Positions 29,601 through 35,262 of a DNA stretch of 64,000 bases are shown piece by piece. The stretch comes from a virus. A model generated the notes under the pieces. The model was not told the DNA's origin. It was given only the letters and a program-made list of their open reading frames with translations, and did no database searches. Position 1 is the stretch's first letter. The number at the start of each line of letters is the position of its first letter. A program made the translations under genes and the position numbers. The stretch covers positions 1 to 64,000 of the IMG/VR virus record IMGVR_UViG_3300034272_002196; one strand, 5' to 3'.

Positions 29601-31271
29601 ACCTATGTTATCAGCCGAGAATAATAAATTTTCATGTTCCCCTGGCAAGTTCTGTCCAGCTCGGTAAGGATACCTGAATTCAATATTCTGCTCAACTATG
29701 TAGTTGCTGTTTATAGTATTAGGAAACTGACCCACTGCAACATTTGTTCCATCTGGATTATCTGTGGTTGTTACAGTCAATTGATCTGCGGCTGCATTAA
29801 GTTTAGCCGATGCGTATACTACAAAATTCTGTGACGGCTGATAATTGTTCTTGGCTTGAGCAGCATTGATAATCAAATCGCTGACTGCCACTAACACGAT
29901 CCCTGATCCAACACCGTCTACATAGTATTCTTTATTTTGGTATGCTTCGGGTGTCACGCTATCATCAAACACAATTTTTAATCCATTGGTAAATGTTACA
30001 CCGTTGGGACTAACATAACCTTTTTTTCCTAGGATTTCAGAATCAACGTTGATTATGTTATTAGAAGCTTCAACTATTTTAATTACACCGTACTGACTTG
30101 GATCTGAACTATCTTGATAATACAATTCTGTCAACGGAGCAGTAATCACTGGAATAATTTGTAATCTATCTTGACTAGTTGTATACCATTCTGTATTACC
30201 ATATTCCAAACCAGACATAATAATTACTTTGTTATTTTCTGGTATTGGAAGATAATACACTAAGGTAAAGATATAGTCTAAGCCCACTGGGTTCAGAATA
30301 ATTTTCCAAATTCCGTAACGTTGACTTTCGGGCACCGTGACAGAGCTGGCTGTCCAGTCAGCAGCGTTCGCACTGTAATTTTCAAATATTAAATATTTTC
30401 CATTTAAATTTGCATTTTGTCCGTCAATGCCGCCGTATTGAGATTTTATTTCTGACAACAATTTGCCTTGTAAATCTGCATAACTAACTGTGCTTACTAA
30501 GTCTACTTCCTGCACCACTGGCATAGACGTATAAAAATCCTGATCTGTAGCTGATGGTACATTAAATGAAATTGTGCCAACATCAGTTCCGTTATTGGTC
30601 ACTCCCAGTATCTGTCTGGTGCTTTGATTTGTCCTATTGCTTATACCAGATATTCCTGGTTGTGTTTGAATATAAAAAGATTTTCCAGGTTGATTAACTA
30701 TAAATTTATAATTGCCGCCACGTGCAAAAACAAGGTCAGGATTGGGTACAGTACCAAATCCACTAAGATTATAAACATTTAACCCTGCATCAGGGTATAC
30801 ATAAAATGTTCGCTCTAAATCTGCGGTGCCCGCATACACATCAACTGGAGTAGGTCCATTGGGCAACCAGTAATACTGTCCAAAGTTAATAAATGCATCT
30901 GCATTAATTCTGGAATTATAGCTATAAAAATCACTGGACCAAAGAGTATCTTGATTATCAGTATTACCCCCATAAAAATCTAACTTTTGTAATATTTCAG
31001 GATATGTAGTTTGAAATTCAACATTGTTGGTGTTTTGATTTTTAACAACAATGCTGGGCTCAAGTTGATAGTCTGCACGATCTGCTGTGGGTTCTAATAC
31101 ATAAGAATTAATGCTATTGAATCCTGGAGCAAATTTTCTTCCCACATAACCATTAATGGGAATTAAATTTGGCTCTGTCATCAATTGATCCAGAGTAGCA
31201 TTTAAAAACTTTCTGTTTGTGTCAGACTGAAATATTCCAGGTAGGAAATTTATAGTTTTTGTAATAGGCAT
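17610..31271 (-). CDS. Giant virion-associated mosaic protein (4553 aa)
   Basis: An uninterrupted 13.66-kb gene just after baseplate gp6 (10-nt gap), where T4 carries gp7 and gp8. The N-terminus (ITKTINFLPGIFQSDTNRKF, then LNATLDQLMTEPN) is of a type I associate with large structural proteins of T4-like phages of alphaproteobacteria. Domains seen in order: a YHYH-like region at about 575-670 (WHYDINQVLIN, GFAKDGYPIYGPFGYD); a Trp/Tyr-rich middle; a CBM5/12-like segment near 2112; about seven FG-GAP-like blades at 2513-3135 (FGYSVSxxxxxxxLxVGAP); further CBM5/12-like segments near 3537, 3946 and 4100; and GGxGY-type beta repeats near 3856, 3894, 4194 and 4239. No signal peptide or protease motif was seen. 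Probably a baseplate-linked adhesin or wedge-extending protein. The functional role is inferred from position and composition. Confidence 0.8.
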   Translation of the reverse strand: MPITKTINFLPGIFQSDTNRKFLNATLDQLMTEPNLIPINGYVGRKFAPGFNSINSYVLEPTADRADYQLEPSIVVKNQNTNNVEFQTTYPEILQKLDFYGGNTDNQDTLWSSDFYSYNSRINADAFINFGQYYWLPNGPTPVDVYAGTADLERTFYVYPDAGLNVYNLSGFGTVPNPDLVFARGGNYKFIVNQPGKSFYIQTQPGISGISNRTNQSTRQILGVTNNGTDVGTISFNVPSATDQDFYTSMPVVQEVDLVSTVSYADLQGKLLSEIKSQYGGIDGQNANLNGKYLIFENYSANAADWTASSVTVPESQRYGIWKIILNPVGLDYIFTLVYYLPIPENNKVIIMSGLEYGNTEWYTTSQDRLQIIPVITAPLTELYYQDSSDPSQYGVIKIVEASNNIINVDSEILGKKGYVSPNGVTFTNGLKIVFDDSVTPEAYQNKEYYVDGVGSGIVLVAVSDLIINAAQAKNNYQPSQNFVVYASAKLNAAADQLTVTTTDNPDGTNVAVGQFPNTINSNYIVEQNIEFRYPYRAGQNLPGEHENLLFSADNIGVTLPGIVINGVSNGATVPGQNNTTWHYDINQVLINGQDAYGGYTLDNGRYVYTNSNFITANAWGNVTSFVQGYTDLTTGHSKLIGFAKDGYPIYGPFGYDNPIDDASGIIRMVSSYTASSDGLYRPPAQTVTVTADATSTNFIAVSTTNGINPGMRVTLNNGGISEGTVWVVNNGLKTAQGLPNFNGTISQIQLNTNVTVLAGTSLTFEFLPGAFIEDYTFDENTGTLDQYNGRFCVTPEFPNGTYAYFVTQNSNNQPVYPYIVGSAFYGSTAIDTNTSLATPDYLIISRASKDLNPWTRRNRWFHKNVLELTTIYTNIEQIVDSENRAKRPIIEFDSDLQLYNFGKTAKQPVDIFDTRIETPFTTVEGVTGIFVDGIELVEGMRIIFGADQDPNSKAKIWVVTFVNIYDDPTQPEIIHLVPATDSTVLADETVSVFNGITNNGKSFWYTGTEWLESQQKLTVNQAPLFDVFDNEGISFNDISKYPIVNNQTRFQGNKIFGYKLGEGSADPVLGFPLSYKNFNNVGDIEFENFFETDTFSFGENNTTVIKNVNSGFLHKNNANGTFSKINTWTNVNTPSRQMQDLAFTYDGITNRFNIDIIPDLSTTEPNIIVYVNAKRLPVSDINAYPLPDNNLMLVINPLKIEQGDRIDILVYNSTESSQIGFYTFPDNLNYNPQNALLKYPTLGELRNHIGELSQNNLLFTGSYPGVSNLRDLYIENFAGTMLQQSAPISYAGMFLSDEEFNFVSSLLNAQQEYTKFKNKFLTLAGKSNQIDPTNPVTGVDYILKQINIIKDKTFPWYYSDMVPYGDNKKTITYSVFNPNQRNYEITEIFSNETVGSKAILLYLNSTQLIYGIDYTFLVTGPGVRILDTVELNIDDTITIVEYYDTDGNWIPETPTKLGLYPKFTPEIFTDYTYTTPQTFIKGHDGSLTVTFGDFRDQLILELEKRIYNNIKVVYSEKLVNIYDSIPGKFRDTGFTLAQYNNLIARHYLQWTGVNNLDYVTNSTYVNDSPFSYNYSSAKDKINDANLPGSWRACYEYFYDCQTPHLSPWEMLGFSEQPDWWENEYGPSPYTSGNKILWTDLQNGLIAQGSRQGIDNRFKRPGLLDFIPVNENGELLPPIGLITTSYDSTGFNRSWVMGQFSPTETAWRNSSDYPFAVQYAIAMMKPAKYFAYGLNTNKYRYNTDLDQYVITGTNYRIVPDDVDVNGYTNSNGSISRASGYLNWITDYQTSKGVTDKQPLLDFVRNYNIQLSYRMAGFSGKQYLKILAEQNSPESTNETIIIPDSDYDLVLSKSTPVLNVRYSGVIIEKTNSGFKVSGYDLARPYFTVVPPVTTGTKKIVRVLDRTVEYYTEYTNYRINVPYGTEFTNLQQLSNLLSGIERFLTLQGFKFGYFDERLGQIRNWELSVRELLFWVQQGWGVGSVITLSPVADTLKLTNTSATVDVISNSFFGTKVVNQNFSVLNSDGYSVTRDNNQFDLALTNSVDLIGYAELNLVQYEHVLIFNNKTQFNDIIYDSVMGQRQYRLKIVGQKTGGWTGTLAAQGFIYNQPGVQAWRMNKDYLKGDLVEYKNFYYAANKKLPGATSFNFSDWLPVDKNKIKTGLLSNFARNAQLPETFYDVDQVNLESQYDQFALGLIGYRNRSYLNELGLDDASQVKFYQGYIKEKGTRNSINALGQVSFSGRPSDVSVSEDWAFRVGGYGSVGTNQFVELVLDEAYTLNNPTSVEVLSNNSVVFGSLYNDNLGLYKTAVSPWSSPFLLNRTINSDYSDDILTAGFVNIEDVDFTLFDLRNITSLNAGIWVAKDYNQKWNVFRVVDTDTKIVNSINALNNRVSIVTDKFHNLSKNDPILITNTDKFNGFYRVITVESLTSFTIEVEVSLRGFSSATQSGSLFKLISMRVTDPSDIISIPSVTNWMPNDKVWVDNSNTQQEWAVYNKTEPWSMTRSLPSGTLSNSRQYGSSVSLSNNNKFAVVGIPGYSGSLLANAGAISNYILNFNNELVEDVTLDGKAVGTIGLGSVIDSGTDRVIASAPLSGSGRGWIYTYKRGAFGSLTESQLLCPNVNSAANFGYSISVSKDDQWLYVGAPEAGTVFVYALNNLMESGNSSVTANGNVNSFVLSFTPYDSEAVLVRSASRTYVPNYDYTISGSTINFVSPPPAGTISVVQEVGYSLYATIAGNAAEKFGYSVSSTIEGAQVVIGSPQANVTVGNVTYTNSGSVDIWNRSIENYIAKGSENLFSGISAISEFTKVYLDGTLQTLGIDWVPFNVNWVLFSSTPKLGQIVTVESNILHEIQSIYPQTPYTDQQFGYSVDICTNNCSLFVGAPYQSQTNLLSGAVYRFLNQGRVYGTITGTIQNPTVNSGDSLRINNFVVTFNNTNLGDVVTAINNANIPGVTASAVNGYLKIDSNSLVLADKLRILPGIGSAINDLGLEVFTEVELINNYSNKSYDYFGKVVQINNNSNILVVASDSAATLVTTTFDLTSRVTTFDTGSTGFKEPVDDSGSVWIYSYLPSNVNSIANAGKFAFIQQLTPTSAEGSLKTNDRFGSGVSITEYQMLIGSLNFNQFNFNAGKVFQFNNQNNLLGWDKLRSQEPRVDINGITKAYIYDAQSQSIQYNLDYIDPAKGKILGLAEQEITYKIDYDPAVYNNTSLSTVAKDNNLFWTNQQVGQVWWDLSVIRYIDYEQGSIKYRNSNWGRAFPNSSVDVYEWVESIYPPSQYVANGGSGTPKYPSDNAYTSLTYIDPLTNYATVKYYFWVKDKTTLSVNQFGRSIPVATIASFIRDPKNTGIKYFAALKDDSVAIYNMENETTGRNTIFHLDYVTQINSNIIHNEFALLNDTTSKSDEIPQNIYNKMVDSISGADVFGNPVPDPTLQVQNRYGIDFRPRQSMVIDKDEAMREFVLYTNKILEKNLISQGYDISGLSLGEPIPTSNSGAYDLTVTNLEELSYVNIQIRPIGYKVLVQTNSLIGNLWTIYVKDRSVLTWQPNTNYKRGQYILNNQIAYYVKNNFTSGATFTFTDDIEIYNVRNEWVLDRVQAYNNNDYWEFVDWYAPNYDQTVKPNYTIQTTAELGNLNLKAQDIVKILNNGQGKWFIIQVFPNIVNTVAIQDGTIQLKDNLYELPAYGMGFDSDNFDINRFDQNPSIEIRSIVDIIKNNIFINNLDIEFLKLFFVFVNYVLYEQKNVDWVFKTSFINVLQQIKGLNQPPIYSRENIDIYLDYINEVKPYKTTVREYVVDYQGDDNYTGYVTDFDVPPYYDPVLKINRSPSGEFIEDIRALQQPQYADWLSNYSYNIESIEIINGGTGYTFPPTVVITGSNNGNDAVARALITNGVVTKIILVYAGSDYITTPIISIVGGNGTKASARAVLKNDKVRSITAKLVYDRYTYGSTIVNWTPNTVFTQGQIITYNSVAYVVNTSFTSGNNFSLTNLTVYPVTKIDNANDRIQAYYNPEIGLPGKDFALLQSGIDYPGVKVKGPDFDESGGFDVAAFDSTPFDPLTIDSDGTYVISDVILDTVITSDYTDTTLGTKPEDIIVDGGPYVYDKYTEWRQNTFYDKGDLVSYNNQIWYTVQPFTSSTSFSANNFTTYNIGPYASHAPEELVPGRVYDTLDLRVSTLAVDPLSTSYQNWSYFQGIYVDSIAVANGGSGYNPGTTGVVLEGGGYITQAVAQVLLDANGTAYGFQILNGGAGYHTTPNVIITGSNTTPIIASAVMKISNAPSSANPYAKLSYRVFKDMVDNYTYIRIDGSAITTLAANLEITDTEINVTNASVLPEPAGSGGEPGVVFINGERITYYTKDSANNRLGQLRRGTNGTGIKKHLLGDSVVDGGQSQYVPYSSNRIWYAGNTGPGSINISVNSTTINGTNTYFLSNLTIGGNIFAADGRYIGVVSSISSNTLATVSTTPRFNATGVSYDYAADVTLTTGANVAYTFYSNTGYIRSNLWYSSGGTPISTEFANVITTESSRPMDIDGTGQDDTATDGTGLYNATTIQSQFLRQGQVG

Positions 31272-31281
31272 GAAATTTTCA

Positions 31282-34200
31282 TCAGTTAATTATTGTATTT
31301 ACCGCTAAATTTTGTACGTTTAAATGAGCTGCTGTTATTGCGGTTATAATTTCAATATTTTGCACAGTTGCACAACTTATTAAAATCTCATTGGGGTCGC
31401 TGCTAATTTGTTGTAAAGATCCATAGGTTTGACTTGTGCTGTTGGGCACAATGATTATACTACTGATATTTGGTGCCAGACTTTGTTGGATATAAGTGGC
31501 CAGCTCAGTAAAATAAAAAGTTTCTCCAAAATCCCAGTTTCCTACTGCGAAAAAAGAATTTATTAATGCCAGGACCTGACTTCTTATTTCACTGTCTGTC
31601 AGATTAACATTGGAATTTTTGATAACTTTAAAAGTTGCCTGTAGTTCTGGTCTAGCTTTATTTCCAAACAAAGGTTTAAATTTTGCCGAGTTGTAAATTA
31701 TTGCGTCGCTGACTGACTTATAGTTTTCTAAACCACTCAATGAAAGATTTAAAGATTCCCCGGTGGGTTTAGATGGTTCAGAGATTGTACCTGTAGTATC
31801 CAATGCCCAGGCTCTATAGTTAGTTTCATATTCTTTTGTCAAAATATACAAATCTATTAAATTACTTGGGCTAGGGTCAACTCTTCTGCTACCAGGTGCA
31901 TTGTGTCTATATTGAAAATATAAAGTTGGCCGTCCTATCCTAGCTAGATAATCATTGCTTTCGACCAACGAGCGAACACCGTTGACAACATTCAATATGT
32001 AGAATTTTTCATCTGCATATGTATAGAAAATCTGGCCTTCGGGATAGTTATTGATGTTACCGACAATGCTAATTTCATTGGGAAACTCTGAATTAACTGT
32101 GCCAACAGTTACAGGCTCAAAACTTACAAAACTACTATACCCGTAAGTTTTTATAAAAAATACAAATTTATTGTACTGAGTTGAAGATTCTAATTGTAAA
32201 CTTCTAACGTTATTAGAAGAAACTATTCTATAATAAGAGTTGTTGTCAGAAGTATAAAACACTTGTCCTAAAGGATATACATTTATAAAAGGAATAATTT
32301 CATTTGTGTTTTCAAATGTGTCTACAATAGGTTGTACAACTGAATTAAAAATATCCGGATCGTCGGGTACGCCATCATTGTTAATGTCACTGTAAGTTAC
32401 TAAAATTTTGCTGGCATCTACATAACCATCAGATTCTGCAATTTGATTATAGATATAAAATAATACGTTTTCAGTCAGCGGGAACCCTGTGTCAGGATTT
32501 CCATTTACTTTTAATACGTTAATACTGTCATTGACAGTAAATCCAGTGACCGGATCAAATATTTTTACCCTATCATCAAAATAAAATTTAGTTTCGGATA
32601 CACTTTCAAAAATATAACTCAATCCCCTGAGTTGTACAGTATACGTACTGCTACTCAGAGTGAATGCTAACACCCAACTTGAATCTAAGTTTAGTCCATT
32701 TGAAGCACCTTGATATTGCTGACTAAATGCATTTTCAATATCTAGATCTTCGCTGTTAACAATTACCCAGTCTTGACTTTCTTGGCTATATCTAATTCCA
32801 AATTCTGAATAATTGCTGATTAAAGTAATTAATTGCGAGATAAAAGATGTACTAAAACTATTGCTAAATCCTGGAATCGCCACCAAGGCTTGGGCATTGG
32901 ACGGAATGTTCATACTTAAAGCCACTGGACCTTGTCCATTGACTAAGTTTCCCTGATTACCATTACCTATTAATTGTGTAATACTGGCATATATCAATGG
33001 CTGGCCGTTTTGCGGTACTTGACCACTGCTGGGCAAAGGCACAATCTCATTGGCACTGTTAAAATAGTTATTTTGTCCAGGGCTGAATATTATTATACTG
33101 CCTTCAGCCATATATTTGTTATTACCCACTACCCCTGGGCCAATGCCTATTTTATTTGTTTGATTGTCAACAAAGTAACCAGAACTAGACCCTGACCCAA
33201 CTACACTTCTACTCCAAAATAAATTAGACAATGAATATCTATTAAAATATTCATAATAAAAATGTTGCAGTGTTTTGTTACGAACAGCAGGCAGGACCTG
33301 ATTTTGAATTATTCTATTGATGTCGGACGTAGTGTTGAAAGTAAAATTAAAACTGCTGTCTGCATCTTCCTTGTAAACAATGCCGTCTTCTGCAAAGATA
33401 TTCGTGCTACTATATCTACCAGTTACATCAAAAACATCTAAATATCGGCTTATACCGCTACTGGTTCTATTAACCGCTTTAAGTTTACTAATTGTGCTAT
33501 AATTGCTGTAAGGAAAAGTATTGTAGTCTTCTCCTGTGACCATTCTATTTTGTGTATAGTACAATTGCGGAGCTTTAGTCTTTATTTCTGCTAGACTTTC
33601 TCTTGGCAGTGCATTGGCCACTGTGTACTTTAAACTGGCAATGATCGTTAAGTTTTCTAATCTGCCACTTCTACTGATATAAGGTATCACAAATCGAATA
33701 TTAGTCATCTCGTCAGGTGTAATGGTATAACTTAGACCTGCACTTACCCTAAAATAAGTTCTGAATGATCCTTGCGGAATAGCCGCAAAAGTACCGTCGC
33801 CAAAAACTAAGTCAATTTGATCCGAACCCCTAGTGGATACTTGAAAACTTTTCTTTGCTGCGTTGTTATTATAGATAATGTTAACGCCAGTCACTGACGG
33901 TATCTGTTCCCACTGAGTACCTAATCCCCCTAAACTGTTAACTTCATACAACCATGTATCTGTGTTATTGATGTTATCTGTGTTAATACTAACTAAATTA
34001 TTAGGGATACTTTCTGCAAAACTAAAACTTTGATTTTGCAAGGTTCCTTGTTTAAAGTAAAAAAAGAAACCAGTATTATTACTGCTATTGCCTAAATTAT
34101 CATTTTTATAAATGATGTTTAGTGGTTTTCCAGGGGACGGGGAAGACTCATAGATATAATTTTGGCCAACACTGGTACCACTGACAATCTCAAAATTTAG

Positions 34201-34827
34201 TGTAGCATTTTCTACTTGTGTGCTGTATCCAAATACCGGTAAAGTACCGGGTGGTAAATTTACGTTGTATTCGCTGTTAGTAACACCACTTATCAGTTGA
34301 GTATTAGCAGGACGACCAATCTGCTGATTCGATGGCAGTGCTGAGTTTAACACTGTTACGAATTGCTCATACCAATTAATATTACTGCTGTCGTTCCATT
34401 TTACAATTAAATTAGTTAGGTCAATGCCGTTACTATCTTGTAATTGTTCAGACGATTGAACACTTTCAAATTTTAAAAATCCGTTAGCAGTTTGATTTCT
34501 CTTGGGAATATAGCTTATAAGTTTGGCTAATTTTAAAACACTGTCACGACGCTCGGCTGTATCGATAAAGTTTTCCCTTGCGTTTAGGTCAGACCTAAAC
34601 GCCAAACTTTGACCAAGGAATGCAATTAAATCAATTAATGCAATATATTCGCTTGATTCGATGAAGTCGTTAAAACTTTCTGGATAATAGATTCTTAGAT
34701 AGTCGATCATCGACTTTCGTAGTGTCTGAAAATCATATGCTTGAAAGTCTGCGTTCCTGAAACTTTCGTATAGTTTAGTCCAGTCCTGATTGACTAACAG
34801 ACTAGTTTGACGTGTAGTGATGGCCAT
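31282..34827 (-). CDS. gp6: Baseplate wedge protein gp6-like (baseplate J family), enlarged
   Basis: 1181 residues, well above T4 gp6 (about 660). The N-terminus is diagnostic: SFRNADFQAYDFQTLRKSMI, DYLRIYYPESFNDFIESSEY, then IALIDLIAFLGQSLAFRSDL and ARENFIDTAERRDSVLKLAK, the conserved start of gp6 in T4-like phages. SYIPKRNQTANGFLKFESV follows. The region around 380-560 holds the baseplate-J core (SRSGRLENLTIIASLKYTVA, RESLAEIKTKAPQLYYTQNR, MVTGEDYNTFPYSNYSTISK). The C-terminus (SDAIIYNSAKFKPLFGNKAR through FAVGNWDFGETFYFTELATY) is also typical. gp6 forms the inner wedge ring that drives sheath contraction. A late promoter sits 17 nt upstream. Confidence 0.9.
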   Translation of the reverse strand: MAITTRQTSLLVNQDWTKLYESFRNADFQAYDFQTLRKSMIDYLRIYYPESFNDFIESSEYIALIDLIAFLGQSLAFRSDLNARENFIDTAERRDSVLKLAKLISYIPKRNQTANGFLKFESVQSSEQLQDSNGIDLTNLIVKWNDSSNINWYEQFVTVLNSALPSNQQIGRPANTQLISGVTNSEYNVNLPPGTLPVFGYSTQVENATLNFEIVSGTSVGQNYIYESSPSPGKPLNIIYKNDNLGNSSNNTGFFFYFKQGTLQNQSFSFAESIPNNLVSINTDNINNTDTWLYEVNSLGGLGTQWEQIPSVTGVNIIYNNNAAKKSFQVSTRGSDQIDLVFGDGTFAAIPQGSFRTYFRVSAGLSYTITPDEMTNIRFVIPYISRSGRLENLTIIASLKYTVANALPRESLAEIKTKAPQLYYTQNRMVTGEDYNTFPYSNYSTISKLKAVNRTSSGISRYLDVFDVTGRYSSTNIFAEDGIVYKEDADSSFNFTFNTTSDINRIIQNQVLPAVRNKTLQHFYYEYFNRYSLSNLFWSRSVVGSGSSSGYFVDNQTNKIGIGPGVVGNNKYMAEGSIIIFSPGQNNYFNSANEIVPLPSSGQVPQNGQPLIYASITQLIGNGNQGNLVNGQGPVALSMNIPSNAQALVAIPGFSNSFSTSFISQLITLISNYSEFGIRYSQESQDWVIVNSEDLDIENAFSQQYQGASNGLNLDSSWVLAFTLSSSTYTVQLRGLSYIFESVSETKFYFDDRVKIFDPVTGFTVNDSINVLKVNGNPDTGFPLTENVLFYIYNQIAESDGYVDASKILVTYSDINNDGVPDDPDIFNSVVQPIVDTFENTNEIIPFINVYPLGQVFYTSDNNSYYRIVSSNNVRSLQLESSTQYNKFVFFIKTYGYSSFVSFEPVTVGTVNSEFPNEISIVGNINNYPEGQIFYTYADEKFYILNVVNGVRSLVESNDYLARIGRPTLYFQYRHNAPGSRRVDPSPSNLIDLYILTKEYETNYRAWALDTTGTISEPSKPTGESLNLSLSGLENYKSVSDAIIYNSAKFKPLFGNKARPELQATFKVIKNSNVNLTDSEIRSQVLALINSFFAVGNWDFGETFYFTELATYIQQSLAPNISSIIIVPNSTSQTYGSLQQISSDPNEILISCATVQNIEIITAITAAHLNVQNLAVNTIIN
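31296..31303 (-). promoter_or_regulatory. T4-like late promoter GGTAAATA before the giant gene
   Basis: Minus strand GGTAAATA about 24 nt before the ATG at 31271, lying inside the 3' end of gp6. It keeps the TAAATA core and matches the variants before the portal gene and the 74-residue gene. Confidence 0.5.
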
Positions 34828-34844
34828 AGTGTCCCCGTTTTATG

Positions 34845-34852
34845 TATTTATT
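34845..34852 (-). promoter_or_regulatory. T4-like late promoter AATAAATA before gp6
   Basis: Minus strand AATAAATA 17 nt before the gp6 ATG, in the 44-nt gap between gp25 and gp6. Confidence 0.6.
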
Positions 34853-34871
34853 GAGAACTAAATATGGTATT

Positions 34872-35249
34872 TTAAAGAATTGTATTAGATTTTTGACTTT
34901 GCTGGTCAAACTGGATAGCTAATTTATCAACTTGATTAGTTGATATATAGATTATTTCTAATTCAATTTGCAGGCCCCGGTCGAATTGAGTCACTATCAC
35001 ATTTTGTACAGCGATTCTTGGATCATTGGCCACAATTTTTTTGATGTCCTGAATAATTGCATTTTTAGTATCTTCATTTAACGGCTCAAACAGCATGTCC
35101 CAAATGATAGTGCCAAATTCAGGATTCATTAATTTTTCGCCTTTTCTAATAGCAAAATGATTTTGTAAATCCTGCTTTACTAATTCAAAGTCAGTTAATT
35201 TAAATTTTTTGCTACTGCTTAAAGTGCTGAATCCGTTATAAAGTGCCAT
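34872..35249 (-). CDS. gp25: Baseplate wedge protein gp25 (GPW/gp25 family)
   Basis: 125 residues, close to T4 gp25 (132). Family features: KKFKLTDFELVKQDLQNHFA, IRKGEKLMNPEFGTIIWDML then FEPLNEDTKNAIIQDIKKIV, where the EP dipeptide belongs to the hallmark wedge-clip motif, then DPRIAVQNVIVTQFDRGLQI with LEIIYISTN. The protein is part of the core wedge bundle that joins baseplate to sheath. It is non-enzymatic despite its historic lysozyme-like label. It lies 8 nt after gp5 and 44 nt before gp6. Confidence 0.92.
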   Translation of the reverse strand: MALYNGFSTLSSSKKFKLTDFELVKQDLQNHFAIRKGEKLMNPEFGTIIWDMLFEPLNEDTKNAIIQDIKKIVANDPRIAVQNVIVTQFDRGLQIELEIIYISTNQVDKLAIQFDQQSQKSNTIL

Positions 35250-35254
35250 GTTAA

Positions 35255-35262
35255 TATTTATC
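35255..35262 (-). promoter_or_regulatory. T4-like late promoter GATAAATA before gp25
   Basis: Minus strand GATAAATA just 5 nt before the gp25 ATG. The motif is good but the spacing would give an almost leaderless transcript, so its use is uncertain. Confidence 0.4.
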
